Origin: Ktedonobacter robiniae
Lineage (GTDB): Bacteria > Chloroflexota > Ktedonobacteria > Ktedonobacterales > Ktedonobacteraceae
Direction: 5' to 3'
Assembly (NCBI RefSeq): GCF_016587375.1
Contig: NZ_BNJG01000007.1
Location: 1 to 64,000, forward strand
Length of the DNA: 64,000 nt
The notes under the pieces were generated by a model that was not told the origin of the DNA, did no database searches, and saw only the letters and a list, made by a program, of their open reading frames with translations. This document shows positions 8,710-16,517 of the stretch, piece after piece; the stretch's first letter is position 1, and every line of letters begins with the position of its first letter. The translations under genes were made by a program, and so were the position numbers.

Positions 8710-10080
8710 TTACTGGCCGGATTTGGCCTCTGTAATACGCTGATTAGCCATGTTGGCAACCTTGTTGAGTGTCTGCTGCACATCTGCACCTTGTAGCCAG
8801 ACAGGTTCCAACTCTTTCAGAATATCCGTGGTTAATCCAGGAGTGCTATCCTCAGCCTGAAATGATGCATACCCAACGTTGCGCGTATCAATGAAGTATC
8901 GAGCGTGCTCAGGAATATTTCCGCTGGTGGCAATCTGGTCAATACCCTGGATTGAGGGTATTGAGCCGCTCGCGCCCTGGATCCTAAATTTTTGTCCCGC
9001 AGTAGAGACATACGATGTGAGAAATTGGAAGGCCGCATCGGGGTACTTCGTCTTGCTGTTCACAGACATAGACGTCACTGGCACTCCGGCGGGTTCAAGG
9101 CGCTTTCCCGTGTTTGGTGGGAGAGGCACAATGTCATACTGAAGATTACTTGCCTGCCTGAAGGCAGGAAGGTAATATCTCCCCGCACTTACAAAAGCTA
9201 CCTGGTTGCTGATAAAGGCAAAATCAGCTCCCTGGCCTTTAGGAAGAACTCCAGCATAGACGATCTTTTTTGCACGTATATTATTTGCCAGCCACGTGAA
9301 AGCTTCGATGGACCTGGGATCCTGATTGGCGACGAACTTGCCACGACCGTTGTTGTCGTATACCACTCCGCCATTGGTCGTCACCCAACTCCAGAGCATA
9401 AGCGTTGCATTGGTGAGAATATAACCAGTTTTGCCTTTCGCAGCCACTTTGTCGAGCATTGATGAGAAGGTCTCTCGGTTCCATTTCCCCTGTTCATACA
9501 GGTCGGCTGGCATTTGAGTTATTCCCGCTTCTTGCAAAACCGTCTTGTTATACCAGATGACATACGGATTACAATCCACCGGGACGCCATAGATCTTCCC
9601 GTCGGGCGTTCTGGAAACGCCCCACAGTTTATCAATGTAGTCACTTGCCTTCTCCTGACTCTTGGATCCATTTAAGAGCGGAGTCAGATCGGTAATCACC
9701 TGGTCCTGGATGTATTGAGTCATTGATGAATTAGGGACATAGAACACATCTGGTGCCACTCCGCCAGTGAGTTGCGTCAGGATCTTGGCCCCATAATCAA
9801 TGTCGGTTGTGGGAATCGGCTTGAATTGCGCAGCAATGTCAGGATGGCTGGCATTAAACTGGTTTGTATAGTCAAAAAATAACTTTAAGCGCGCGGCATC
9901 TCCCCAGGTCGACCAACTGATGTTTGCTTTGCCACCTGCGTTTCCACCGCTTCCGCATGCTTGCAGAACCGCCTCTACCCCACCGAGGGTTATACCCAGC
10001 GCGAGCGCTCGGCCGATAAAATTGCGGCGATCGATCTTCCCCTCCAGGAAATCTTTGACAAGCCCATGTTCCTTCTCCAT
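8710..10080 (-). CDS. Extracellular solute-binding protein, family 1 (sugar), Tat-type lipoprotein
   Basis: About 456 residues. The N terminus has twin arginines at 18-19 (DRRNFIG), a hydrophobic stretch and a lipobox-like LQAC with Cys42, so it is probably Tat-exported and lipid-anchored. The mature part is a type-1 sugar-binding protein: ISWSTWGD opening strand, PDVFYVPNS, VPVDCNPYVIWYNK hinge region. It captures the oligosaccharide outside the cell and delivers it to the two permeases. GGAGGA lies 9 bases before the ATG at 10080; the longer frame to 10137 lacks such a site. An operator-like sequence lies about 75 bases upstream. Confidence 0.9.
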   Translation of the reverse strand: MEKEHGLVKDFLEGKIDRRNFIGRALALGITLGGVEAVLQACGSGGNAGGKANISWSTWGDAARLKLFFDYTNQFNASHPDIAAQFKPIPTTDIDYGAKILTQLTGGVAPDVFYVPNSSMTQYIQDQVITDLTPLLNGSKSQEKASDYIDKLWGVSRTPDGKIYGVPVDCNPYVIWYNKTVLQEAGITQMPADLYEQGKWNRETFSSMLDKVAAKGKTGYILTNATLMLWSWVTTNGGVVYDNNGRGKFVANQDPRSIEAFTWLANNIRAKKIVYAGVLPKGQGADFAFISNQVAFVSAGRYYLPAFRQASNLQYDIVPLPPNTGKRLEPAGVPVTSMSVNSKTKYPDAAFQFLTSYVSTAGQKFRIQGASGSIPSIQGIDQIATSGNIPEHARYFIDTRNVGYASFQAEDSTPGLTTDILKELEPVWLQGADVQQTLNKVANMANQRITEAKSGQ

Positions 10081-10141
10081 TGAGAACACTCCTCCATCAC
10101 ATAAATAAGCGAGGCGTTGACGACGTAGTCCCAACATAACA

Positions 10142-10172
10142 TTATAACGTTATTTCTAACTCGTTATAATGA
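10142..10172. promoter_or_regulatory. Putative GntR operator upstream of the sugar-importer operon
   Basis: Read on the minus strand, this contains TTATAACGAGTT (10158-10169), an exact match to the sequence at 11651-11662 between the GntR and ROK genes. The similarity extends to a second half-site, CGTTAT. The shared site in front of both divergent parts of the locus suggests it is the binding site of the GntR/UTRA protein encoded at 10798-11586, and that repression is relieved by a sugar or sugar phosphate. Confidence 0.6.
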
Positions 10173-10325
10173 GATGATAAGCCATCTTTACGGAATTGTC
10201 AAGGAATAAAATATGCACCTTCGCCAGCGCACTGTTGACTTGGTGAAACAAAACAGGGAAGATGAGTAACCAATTTTGCTTCTGATCATGGAGATTTTCT
10301 TTAGAATGTGTTTGTTAAAGGAAAT

Positions 10326-10754
10326 CTAGCCAGTCAATTTGGAGAGTCGAGCCAGCATGAATCTACTGAGAGCTACTTTGATGAATGCCTCGCTGGTATC
10401 GCAACGACCCTCAAAGTCACGTGAGAAGCGTCGACATCGAGAGATCCAAGAGAACGTTCGCTCCACCACACATCGGCGGGGTTGGACCTGGAAGCGATGG
10501 GGCGTGCGCAGTTTAATGACCTGCACGCTCCAGCCAATCGGCTGGTCGGGTTTCGGTCAAAGGCTTGAGCCCCTGGTGCCCAAGCCTTCGACCGAAGGCT
10601 TGGGCACCAGGGGCTCAAGAATAGCCCATTGGGCGTCGGTGACATCACTTGGGTATGCTGCTCGGTTCCGGTGGGAACGCTTCACTCTGGCTCCTTCTTC
10701 TGGCTCTGTTGCTCGCAACGATCTCCTTTCTTTTCTGTATCGGCAATTTTTCAA
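10326..10754 (-). pseudogene. IS5-family transposase remnant (internally deleted)
   Basis: Two pieces in different frames remain. The N-terminal piece (10557-10754) contains YPSDVTDAQWAILEPLVPKP, the standard opening of IS5-type transposases. The C-terminal piece (10326-10526) contains RRCVVERTFSWISRCRRFSRDFE, which carries the final Glu of the DDE triad. The catalytic core between them is missing. At the junction lies a near-perfect 56-base palindrome (separate entry). The gene cannot produce a transposase. It sits between the sugar-importer promoter and the 3' end of the GntR gene. Confidence 0.85.
10564..10619. repeat. 27-bp perfect inverted repeat with 2-base spacer
   Basis: Arms 10564-10590 and 10593-10619 are exact reverse complements separated by AC. 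One arm is the ILEPLVPKP coding segment of the IS5 transposase remnant, and the other is its inverted duplicate. It is therefore a rearrangement scar and not a designed terminator, although it would form a very stable hairpin in RNA or a cruciform in DNA. Confidence 0.9.
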
Positions 10755-10797
10755 TTAGCAAACAGTTTCTTAGTTTGATTGTCGCTGTGGCGCAAGG

Positions 10798-11586
10798 TTA
10801 CCATTCGTCCTGGTCGGGGGTAAACTCGACTTCGACGCGCGCGCGATCCCCCCGATGGAAGGTCCGCGAATACTCAAAGGCACGACCATCGGCAAGGTAG
10901 GCAATGCTGTCGAGCAGGAGCAAGGGACTTCCCAGCGCAATTTCGAGTAAGCGCGCTTCCCATTGCCCGGCGGCAACAGCCTCCAGGCTGCGCACTCCCC
11001 GCGCGATCTCCAGATTATAACGCGTGCGCAATACATGATATAGTGAAGTCGAAGCAAGGTCCACAGTATCCAGATCTGGGCAAAGCACTTTGGGAATGTA
11101 TGTGGTCGAGACAAGAAGTCTCTCATCCTCTACCGAGCGCACACGCACTAGCACCTGTACCTCTTCACCAGGTAATAGGCCCAACATTGAGGCAACCTCT
11201 TTTGATGCTGGCTGTGGTTCCTGGCGCATGACTGTTGTTGCCAACTCTACACCCTGACGCCTGAGATCTTCGTAAATACCAAAAGCATGATGCACAAAGC
11301 GTTCTGGTAGCTTGGGTTTGGCAACAAAGGTCCCTTTGCCCTGGATTGTAAACAACTTCCCCTCATGCGTGAGTTCGCTGATCGCTCTGCGAACCGTAAT
11401 ACGGCTGACGCTAAATGTGCTCTCCAGCTCGGTTTCCGAAGGAATGAGCATACCCGGAGTCCAGGTTCCGTTAGTGATCTGGCTGGAGATACTTTCCTTA
11501 ACCTGATAATACTTCGGGACAGGGAAGGCCTGTCGTCGTGTATCCCTCTCCTGCATATTCGCCTCATTCACGACACCTTTTTTCAT
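10798..11586 (-). CDS. GntR-family transcriptional regulator, HutC/UTRA subfamily
   Basis: About 262 residues. The N-terminal winged helix spans roughly 24-92 (PKYYQVKESISSQI, LIPSETELESTFSVSRITVRR, GKLFTIQGKGTFVAKP). A C-terminal UTRA ligand-binding domain follows, ending RTFHRGDRARVEVEF. UTRA domains of sugar loci sense sugar phosphates or free sugars. The ATG at 11586 is preferred; the frame extends to a TTG at 11610. It is transcribed away from the ROK gene. Matching operator-like sites lie in the shared intergenic region and before the importer operon, so it probably represses both and itself. Confidence 0.88.
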   Translation of the reverse strand: MKKGVVNEANMQERDTRRQAFPVPKYYQVKESISSQITNGTWTPGMLIPSETELESTFSVSRITVRRAISELTHEGKLFTIQGKGTFVAKPKLPERFVHHAFGIYEDLRRQGVELATTVMRQEPQPASKEVASMLGLLPGEEVQVLVRVRSVEDERLLVSTTYIPKVLCPDLDTVDLASTSLYHVLRTRYNLEIARGVRSLEAVAAGQWEARLLEIALGSPLLLLDSIAYLADGRAFEYSRTFHRGDRARVEVEFTPDQDEW

Positions 11587-11647
11587 AAATCCCTTATTCC
11601 CTCCTGCCAATAAGTGTTGACAGCGCTCTTTGCGATATGGTATCGTC

Positions 11648-11678
11648 TTGTTATAACGAGTTGGTTATGTCGTTATTA
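11648..11678. promoter_or_regulatory. Putative GntR operator between the GntR and ROK genes
   Basis: Contains TTATAACGAGTT (11651-11662) followed by a CGTTAT half-site, the same arrangement as at 10142-10172. It lies about 60 bases upstream of the GntR start and about 40 bases upstream of the ROK start, where it could overlap both promoters. Confidence 0.6.
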
Positions 11679-11705
11679 TGATCAATCCGATGGTGTTTGT
11701 CAAGC

Positions 11706-12692
11706 ATGAATAACACAAAACACAGCGTGTCCCTAACAGCCGCATCGGGACCGTTGACAAAAACGTCGGCTGTCCTGGCCTTCGATCTTGGTGGCACGCG
11801 GATTAAAGCCGGGATTGTGCGCGGAGCTGAGGTCTCCTCTGTCCATGTTAAAGCCCTCCCCCCACAAAGAGATGCAGCCAGTGTGCTCAATGCTCTGGTT
11901 AGTTTAGGAAAGCACGTACTACAGAGGCAGACAGTTCACGCAGTTGGTATTAGTTTGAAGGGTATTGTTGATCCCCAACGGGGTACTATCCTGGATGTAA
12001 ACGAGTCCTTATCTGATCTTATCGGCTTCCCCATCGCGCAAACCCTGGCGGAAACCTTCCACCTACCAACCTTCGTGGAGAATGATGCCCGTTTGTATAC
12101 GGTGGGTGAGATGGTCTATGGCGCGGGCAGACAGGTCGAGAATCTGCTCTGTTTGACGCTTGGCACCGGAATTGGTTGCGGGGTCGCACTTCAACGCCGG
12201 GTCGTGCGGGGCGCGCGTGGGCTCTTCGGATCAATGGGCGGCCATATCACCGTGCAGGTTGATGGGCCACGCTGTACCTGTGGCAACATTGGTTGCCTTG
12301 AAGCATTTATCGGGACCGCACCCCTGATGCGCAAGGCTGTAACGCTCTATGCCGGAAGTGGTATCACTCCCCCCGAAATGACCCCTCAAGGCATCTTTGC
12401 GGCCGCCCTGGCTGGTGACAAGATTGCGAGTGAAGTTGCTACCTACTTCGCGCATTATCTCAGTGTCGGGATTGTCTCATTAATCCATGCATACGATCCA
12501 GACCTCGTCGTGCTCGGTGGAGGGATTGCTGGCTCTTCTCAGCAGTTCCTGCCCAGTGTCCAGCAATACGTAGACGAGCACACATGGACCTTTCCTCGTG
12601 GTCGCACACAGATTAAGATAGCAGAACTCGGGGATACCGCTGCATTGGTTGGCGTCTCCGCGCTCGCGAGCGGACTGAACGTCTTGCTATGA
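11706..12692 (+). CDS. ROK-family sugar kinase
   Basis: About 328 residues. FDLGGTRIKAG near 26-36 is the ATP phosphate-binding loop, and VENDARLYTVGE holds the catalytic Asp. GTGIGCG and the zinc-binding segment GGHI...CTCGNIGCLEAF define the ROK family. There is no N-terminal DNA-binding domain, so this is a kinase and not a repressor. ROK kinases phosphorylate glucose, fructose, mannose, allose or amino sugars. The adjacent mannose-6-phosphate isomerase gene makes mannose or fructose the best guess. The ATG at 11706 was chosen over a TTG at 11697. Confidence 0.88.
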   Translation: MNNTKHSVSLTAASGPLTKTSAVLAFDLGGTRIKAGIVRGAEVSSVHVKALPPQRDAASVLNALVSLGKHVLQRQTVHAVGISLKGIVDPQRGTILDVNESLSDLIGFPIAQTLAETFHLPTFVENDARLYTVGEMVYGAGRQVENLLCLTLGTGIGCGVALQRRVVRGARGLFGSMGGHITVQVDGPRCTCGNIGCLEAFIGTAPLMRKAVTLYAGSGITPPEMTPQGIFAAALAGDKIASEVATYFAHYLSVGIVSLIHAYDPDLVVLGGGIAGSSQQFLPSVQQYVDEHTWTFPRGRTQIKIAELGDTAALVGVSALASGLNVLL

Positions 12693-12786
12693 AACGTTGG
12701 TATCTAAGAGCGAACATTGCCACCACTCGATAGTGAAACAGTGCTCTGGATTGTTAGGGCATATATATAAAGGAAGTACCGGTGTA

Positions 12787-14544
12787 ATGGAAGAATCATC
12801 TGCTACGTCAAAGTATCGTACACACCCTGTTCATCGTTTCCCCTGGCTCAGCATTGAAGAAGGACATCTGGCCCTCGCGCGCAAGCTCTCTCACGCTGCT
12901 AAGGGCTTAACTGGCCCAGAGGTAGTGGTCATTGATGGTTTTGTTGGCTTGCCCTGGGACAATTTCATAGCGCGACTACGTGTCGCACTGCAAGAGGTAG
13001 CGCAAGAGAGAGCGATACGCTGGCTCTCAACCGAAACGTGCTTCCGCTCCACAAGCGAGATCCAGCACTTATTAGCGACATCGCTCACTGATGATCCTGT
13101 CTTCGGGCGCGTCTTTCACGGTGATCTACGAGACCTCTGGCAGGCGAAACGCTTGGAGCGACTTCAGCGCACCGTTGAAGAGGTGCATAATGACACGATC
13201 ACCGTTATTTACGGCTTTGGGGCATCCCTTATCACTGACCAGGGATGGCATATATATGTTGATGTGCCCAAGGACCGGGGGCAGCAGTTAGCGGGGCAAA
13301 AGGCAATTACGAACGTGGGTGCGTGCGAGCCAGAAGGCTTTGTCGCAATGTACAAACGCTTCTACTTTGTCGACTGGCCCATGCTCAATCGCATCAAGCG
13401 CGCGCAACTGGCAAGAATGGACCTCTTTGTAGATGGTAGCGACCACACCGCGCCGAAACTTGTACACGGCGACGACATCCGGCTCGCCCTGCATGAACTG
13501 GCTCGAAGACCGTTTCGTGTCAAGCCCTGGTTCGCCCCTGGTGTCTGGGGAGGACAGTGGATGAAGGAACAGTTCGGATTACCAACTGAGGCTCCCAACT
13601 ATGCCTGGTCCTTTGAGCTGATAGCCCCTGAGAACGGCCTGTTATTGGGGAATAGGGAAAACTTTTTTGAATGTGCCTTCGACTACTTGCTATGGGCCGA
13701 GACGGACGCAGTGCTTGGAGTCCCGGTCGCCGCCCGCTATGGCAGCTATTTCCCTATTCGCTTCGACTACCTGGATACTATGGGTGGAACAAACCTCTCC
13801 TGTCAGGTCCACCCGCGTGTCGACTATATCCGTGACCAGTTTGGCGAGCCTTTTACCCAGGATGAAACCTATTATATTGTGACCTGTGAGGAAGACGCAC
13901 AGGTGTATCTGGGCTTGCGTGAGGACACGGATTGTGGTGCACTCAAGGCGGATGCGCTGGCGGCACGCGATCAAGATCAGCCATTCGAGATTACAGATTA
14001 TGTGAATAGCTTTCCCAGTAAGCCGCATGATCTTTTCCTCATTCCTAGTGGGACCATCCATTGTAGCGGCGCAAACAACCTGGTGCTGGAGATTAGTGCG
14101 ACTCCCTATATCTTCACATTCAAGGTCTACGACTATCTGCGGCGCGACCTCTCTGGCAATCTGCGCCACGTTCATCTCGATCATGCGTTCGCCAACCTTG
14201 ATCCGACACGCACAACCAACTGGGTGCGTCAGAACCTCATTCCCCAACCGGAATTGCTGAGAGATGGCCCTGGCTGGGCTGAATATCGTATTGGGGATAT
14301 CGGACACCTCTTCTTCGCCATACATCGCCTCGAATTCACTACCGCTATCGATGATGAGACGCATGGAAAGTTTGTGGCGCTTAATCTCGTTGAGGGAACC
14401 CGCTGTGAGATCCATAGTCCTGGCAATGAGCCCGTAGAATTGCACTTCGCCGAAAGCATTATTCTTCCTGCGAGCATAGGTCATTATACCCTGCGTAATA
14501 CTGGAAATGCACCGTGTAAGGTTGTCAAAGCCTTTGTGAAATAG
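12787..14544 (+). CDS. manA: Class I mannose-6-phosphate isomerase with a long N-terminal domain
   Basis: About 585 residues, nearly twice the usual 300-400. The C-terminal half is a type I phosphomannose isomerase cupin: NLSCQVHPR carries the metal-binding Gln and His, and DLFLIPSGTIHCSG the later His. It interconverts mannose-6-phosphate and fructose-6-phosphate. The first 270 residues resemble a P-loop nucleoside-kinase fold: VVVIDGFVGLPWDNFIARL occupies the Walker A position but lacks the GxxGxGKT residues. Related two-domain isomerases occur in other Gram-positive-type bacteria. Translation probably starts at 12787, after AAGGAAG. It is 94 bases after the ROK gene. Confidence 0.82.
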   Translation: MEESSATSKYRTHPVHRFPWLSIEEGHLALARKLSHAAKGLTGPEVVVIDGFVGLPWDNFIARLRVALQEVAQERAIRWLSTETCFRSTSEIQHLLATSLTDDPVFGRVFHGDLRDLWQAKRLERLQRTVEEVHNDTITVIYGFGASLITDQGWHIYVDVPKDRGQQLAGQKAITNVGACEPEGFVAMYKRFYFVDWPMLNRIKRAQLARMDLFVDGSDHTAPKLVHGDDIRLALHELARRPFRVKPWFAPGVWGGQWMKEQFGLPTEAPNYAWSFELIAPENGLLLGNRENFFECAFDYLLWAETDAVLGVPVAARYGSYFPIRFDYLDTMGGTNLSCQVHPRVDYIRDQFGEPFTQDETYYIVTCEEDAQVYLGLREDTDCGALKADALAARDQDQPFEITDYVNSFPSKPHDLFLIPSGTIHCSGANNLVLEISATPYIFTFKVYDYLRRDLSGNLRHVHLDHAFANLDPTRTTNWVRQNLIPQPELLRDGPGWAEYRIGDIGHLFFAIHRLEFTTAIDDETHGKFVALNLVEGTRCEIHSPGNEPVELHFAESIILPASIGHYTLRNTGNAPCKVVKAFVK

Positions 14545-14563
14545 AGACGAAGGATTGTATAGA

Positions 14564-16015
14564 ATGAGTGATCATTATAAAACTCCTAAGCCATCTAATA
14601 GCGGTTTTCCTCAATCAAGAGAGCAAAAATTGCTTGAAATGCTGAAGGTAGCTGATCATGCTCTTAAGCATAATCTCTATGTAACTACTCTTAATGAGAA
14701 AACATATAAGAGAACCGTTCCTTCCAAAGAGTTCTATGTGCATCAATGGAATTGGGACAGTGCAGCAGTAGCAATGGGGCTTGTCCATCTCAATCCTGAA
14801 CGTGCTTATGATGAACTTCGTGCGCTAGTTTCAGGCCAATGGAATAATGGCTTAATCGCGCATATAACATATAACCCTGGGGAAACACGATACTATCCGC
14901 AAGCAGGGAAATGGCATACAGAACAATTCCGAAGAGGCGAAATTGTTACATCAGGTATTACCCAACCACCTCTCCTGAGTATTGCAGTTGATTACGTGTA
15001 TAAACATTCTCCAGATGGTGCAGCAGGGGATTTTTTAGATGAAGTGCTTCCTGCTGTGATGAAGTATCATGATTACCTAAAAAGATACCGTGATCCAGAA
15101 GATGGTGGGTTACTCACTATCGTACATCCCTGGGAAAGCGGTACTGACAATTCTCCTCGCTGGGATAGCTCTTATACGCATATAAACCTCAACGATGTTC
15201 CCCAAGCCGTAAGAGAAGATGTAGATGCTAATCGAACTGATGACAAATTAGGAAAAGCATCGCATCGACCAACACAAGAAGATTACTACCGCTTTATGGG
15301 TCTTGTGGCTCTTTTTGCTAAGCTAGGCTGGGATTACGAGAAAATTGTTACTCAATCGCCATTTGCGATTAAAGATATACTGTTTTCATCTCTTTGGGCC
15401 AGAGCAAATGAAGCATTAGCGGACACGCTTACTCGTGTCGGGAGGACTGATGAAGCAGCAAAATACCATAAATGGGCACAGCAAACACAAGAGGCTTTAG
15501 CCCATACTTGGGATGAGGAACACCAACAATATTGTGACATTGATGTTGCGCAGGGAAGGCGTGAACCAATCATTGAGCCAACAAATGCCATGTTTCTGCC
15601 GCTCCTGGCAGGCGCAGTAACAGATGAGCAACTCCCGAAGGTACTTACACGACTTTCTGATCCCGAGCAATTCTGGCCTGCATATCCTGTACCAAGTATC
15701 GCACTCAATAGCCCTAAATTTGAACTGACACGTTATTGGAGAGGTCCTACATGGCCGATTACAAATCTTTTGATAATCGAGGGCCTGATGAGATATGCCC
15801 CACAAAGCGCTCAGGCTCGACAAATGGGAGAAGAGCTCGTGGATAGAACACTAGATATGATCGCCAAAAATGGATTTTACGAATATTATGATCCAACGAA
15901 GGGGGAAGCACGACCTGGGCGAGAAGATAATGCCAGGCAATTCGGATTTGCAACCTTTAGCTGGCCTGCCGCCATTTTCATTCAGCTTGCTGAACAATAT
16001 AGAAAAGCACGTTAA
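14564..16015 (+). CDS. MGH1-like glycoside hydrolase, second copy
   Basis: 483 residues, no signal peptide. It shares with the protein at 5487-6797 HQWNWDSAAVAMG, SGQWNNGLIAHITYN, HPWESGTDNSPRWDSSY, YWRGPTWPITNLLI and FATFSWPAAIFIQL, which mark the (alpha/alpha)6 barrel and its catalytic acid region. The substrate is probably an alpha-mannosyl or alpha-glucosyl glycoside. It starts 19 bases after the isomerase stop. Its codons are visibly more AT-rich than those of its neighbours, which suggests a later acquisition than the rest of the locus. Confidence 0.82.
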   Translation: MSDHYKTPKPSNSGFPQSREQKLLEMLKVADHALKHNLYVTTLNEKTYKRTVPSKEFYVHQWNWDSAAVAMGLVHLNPERAYDELRALVSGQWNNGLIAHITYNPGETRYYPQAGKWHTEQFRRGEIVTSGITQPPLLSIAVDYVYKHSPDGAAGDFLDEVLPAVMKYHDYLKRYRDPEDGGLLTIVHPWESGTDNSPRWDSSYTHINLNDVPQAVREDVDANRTDDKLGKASHRPTQEDYYRFMGLVALFAKLGWDYEKIVTQSPFAIKDILFSSLWARANEALADTLTRVGRTDEAAKYHKWAQQTQEALAHTWDEEHQQYCDIDVAQGRREPIIEPTNAMFLPLLAGAVTDEQLPKVLTRLSDPEQFWPAYPVPSIALNSPKFELTRYWRGPTWPITNLLIIEGLMRYAPQSAQARQMGEELVDRTLDMIAKNGFYEYYDPTKGEARPGREDNARQFGFATFSWPAAIFIQLAEQYRKAR

Positions 16016-16517
16016 GTTATGTGTGCGTATCGAGATGATTAACCAGTTTAGGATCGTTGCTTCTACGGGAGCGTGATCAAGGGCGGCGAGAAACCGTGAG
16101 AGGGTCGAGCGATGGGGCAAGTGATTCCGAGCAAACAACAGGCTTATCCTGAGTGCGATGTGCTGCACGTGACCCAAAGTGGCGTAGAAGTCATGTGGAC
16201 TTCTCCCGCAGGCGGCAAGCCGCCTGCATGGGACTTACGCTGTGAGGGCCAAGTGCAACAACTGAATCTATTCGAGGGTGGATAAGCACATTTGATTGGC
16301 CGATCTGCGCGAGCGCTTGATCGACGCATCAAAAGTCATGACCCAAGCCAGGTAGAATGCAAAAGAAAGGCGCCGTGATGCGCAGCAAAGCCGCCGGATT
16401 CAGGCAGGGCATTCAACGCCGAGTGGGTCCGCAAGAATCTGGTTTGTGATGGCGGCGGCAGTCGTGCCGAAACAGCTTCCGCCATCATCATCTCAGTTGA
16501 CGCGCACGCCACGCGCG
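16016..16517. other. Interval with transposase debris and a small ORF
   Basis: The minus strand around 16055-16177 encodes LPHRSTLSRFLAALDHAPVEA, the start of a transposase type (ISAs1-like) I associate with these genomes; the rest is missing. The plus strand holds a small ORF, listed separately. From 16286 to 16517 there are only broken frames. Confidence 0.5.
16112..16285 (+). CDS. Possible 57-residue protein
   Basis: An ATG preceded by GAGAGGG opens MGQVIPSKQQAYPECDVLHV and closes QVQQLNLFEGG. It has plausible amino-acid composition but overlaps, on the other strand, the transposase fragment. I do not recognise it. It may equally be a piece of a lost gene. Confidence 0.25.
   Translation: MGQVIPSKQQAYPECDVLHVTQSGVEVMWTSPAGGKPPAWDLRCEGQVQQLNLFEGG

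Noticed and set aside
13690..14484. 264-codon antisense ORF over the isomerase gene
   Set aside because: Exactly antisense to conserved isomerase codons, with no family resemblance of its own.
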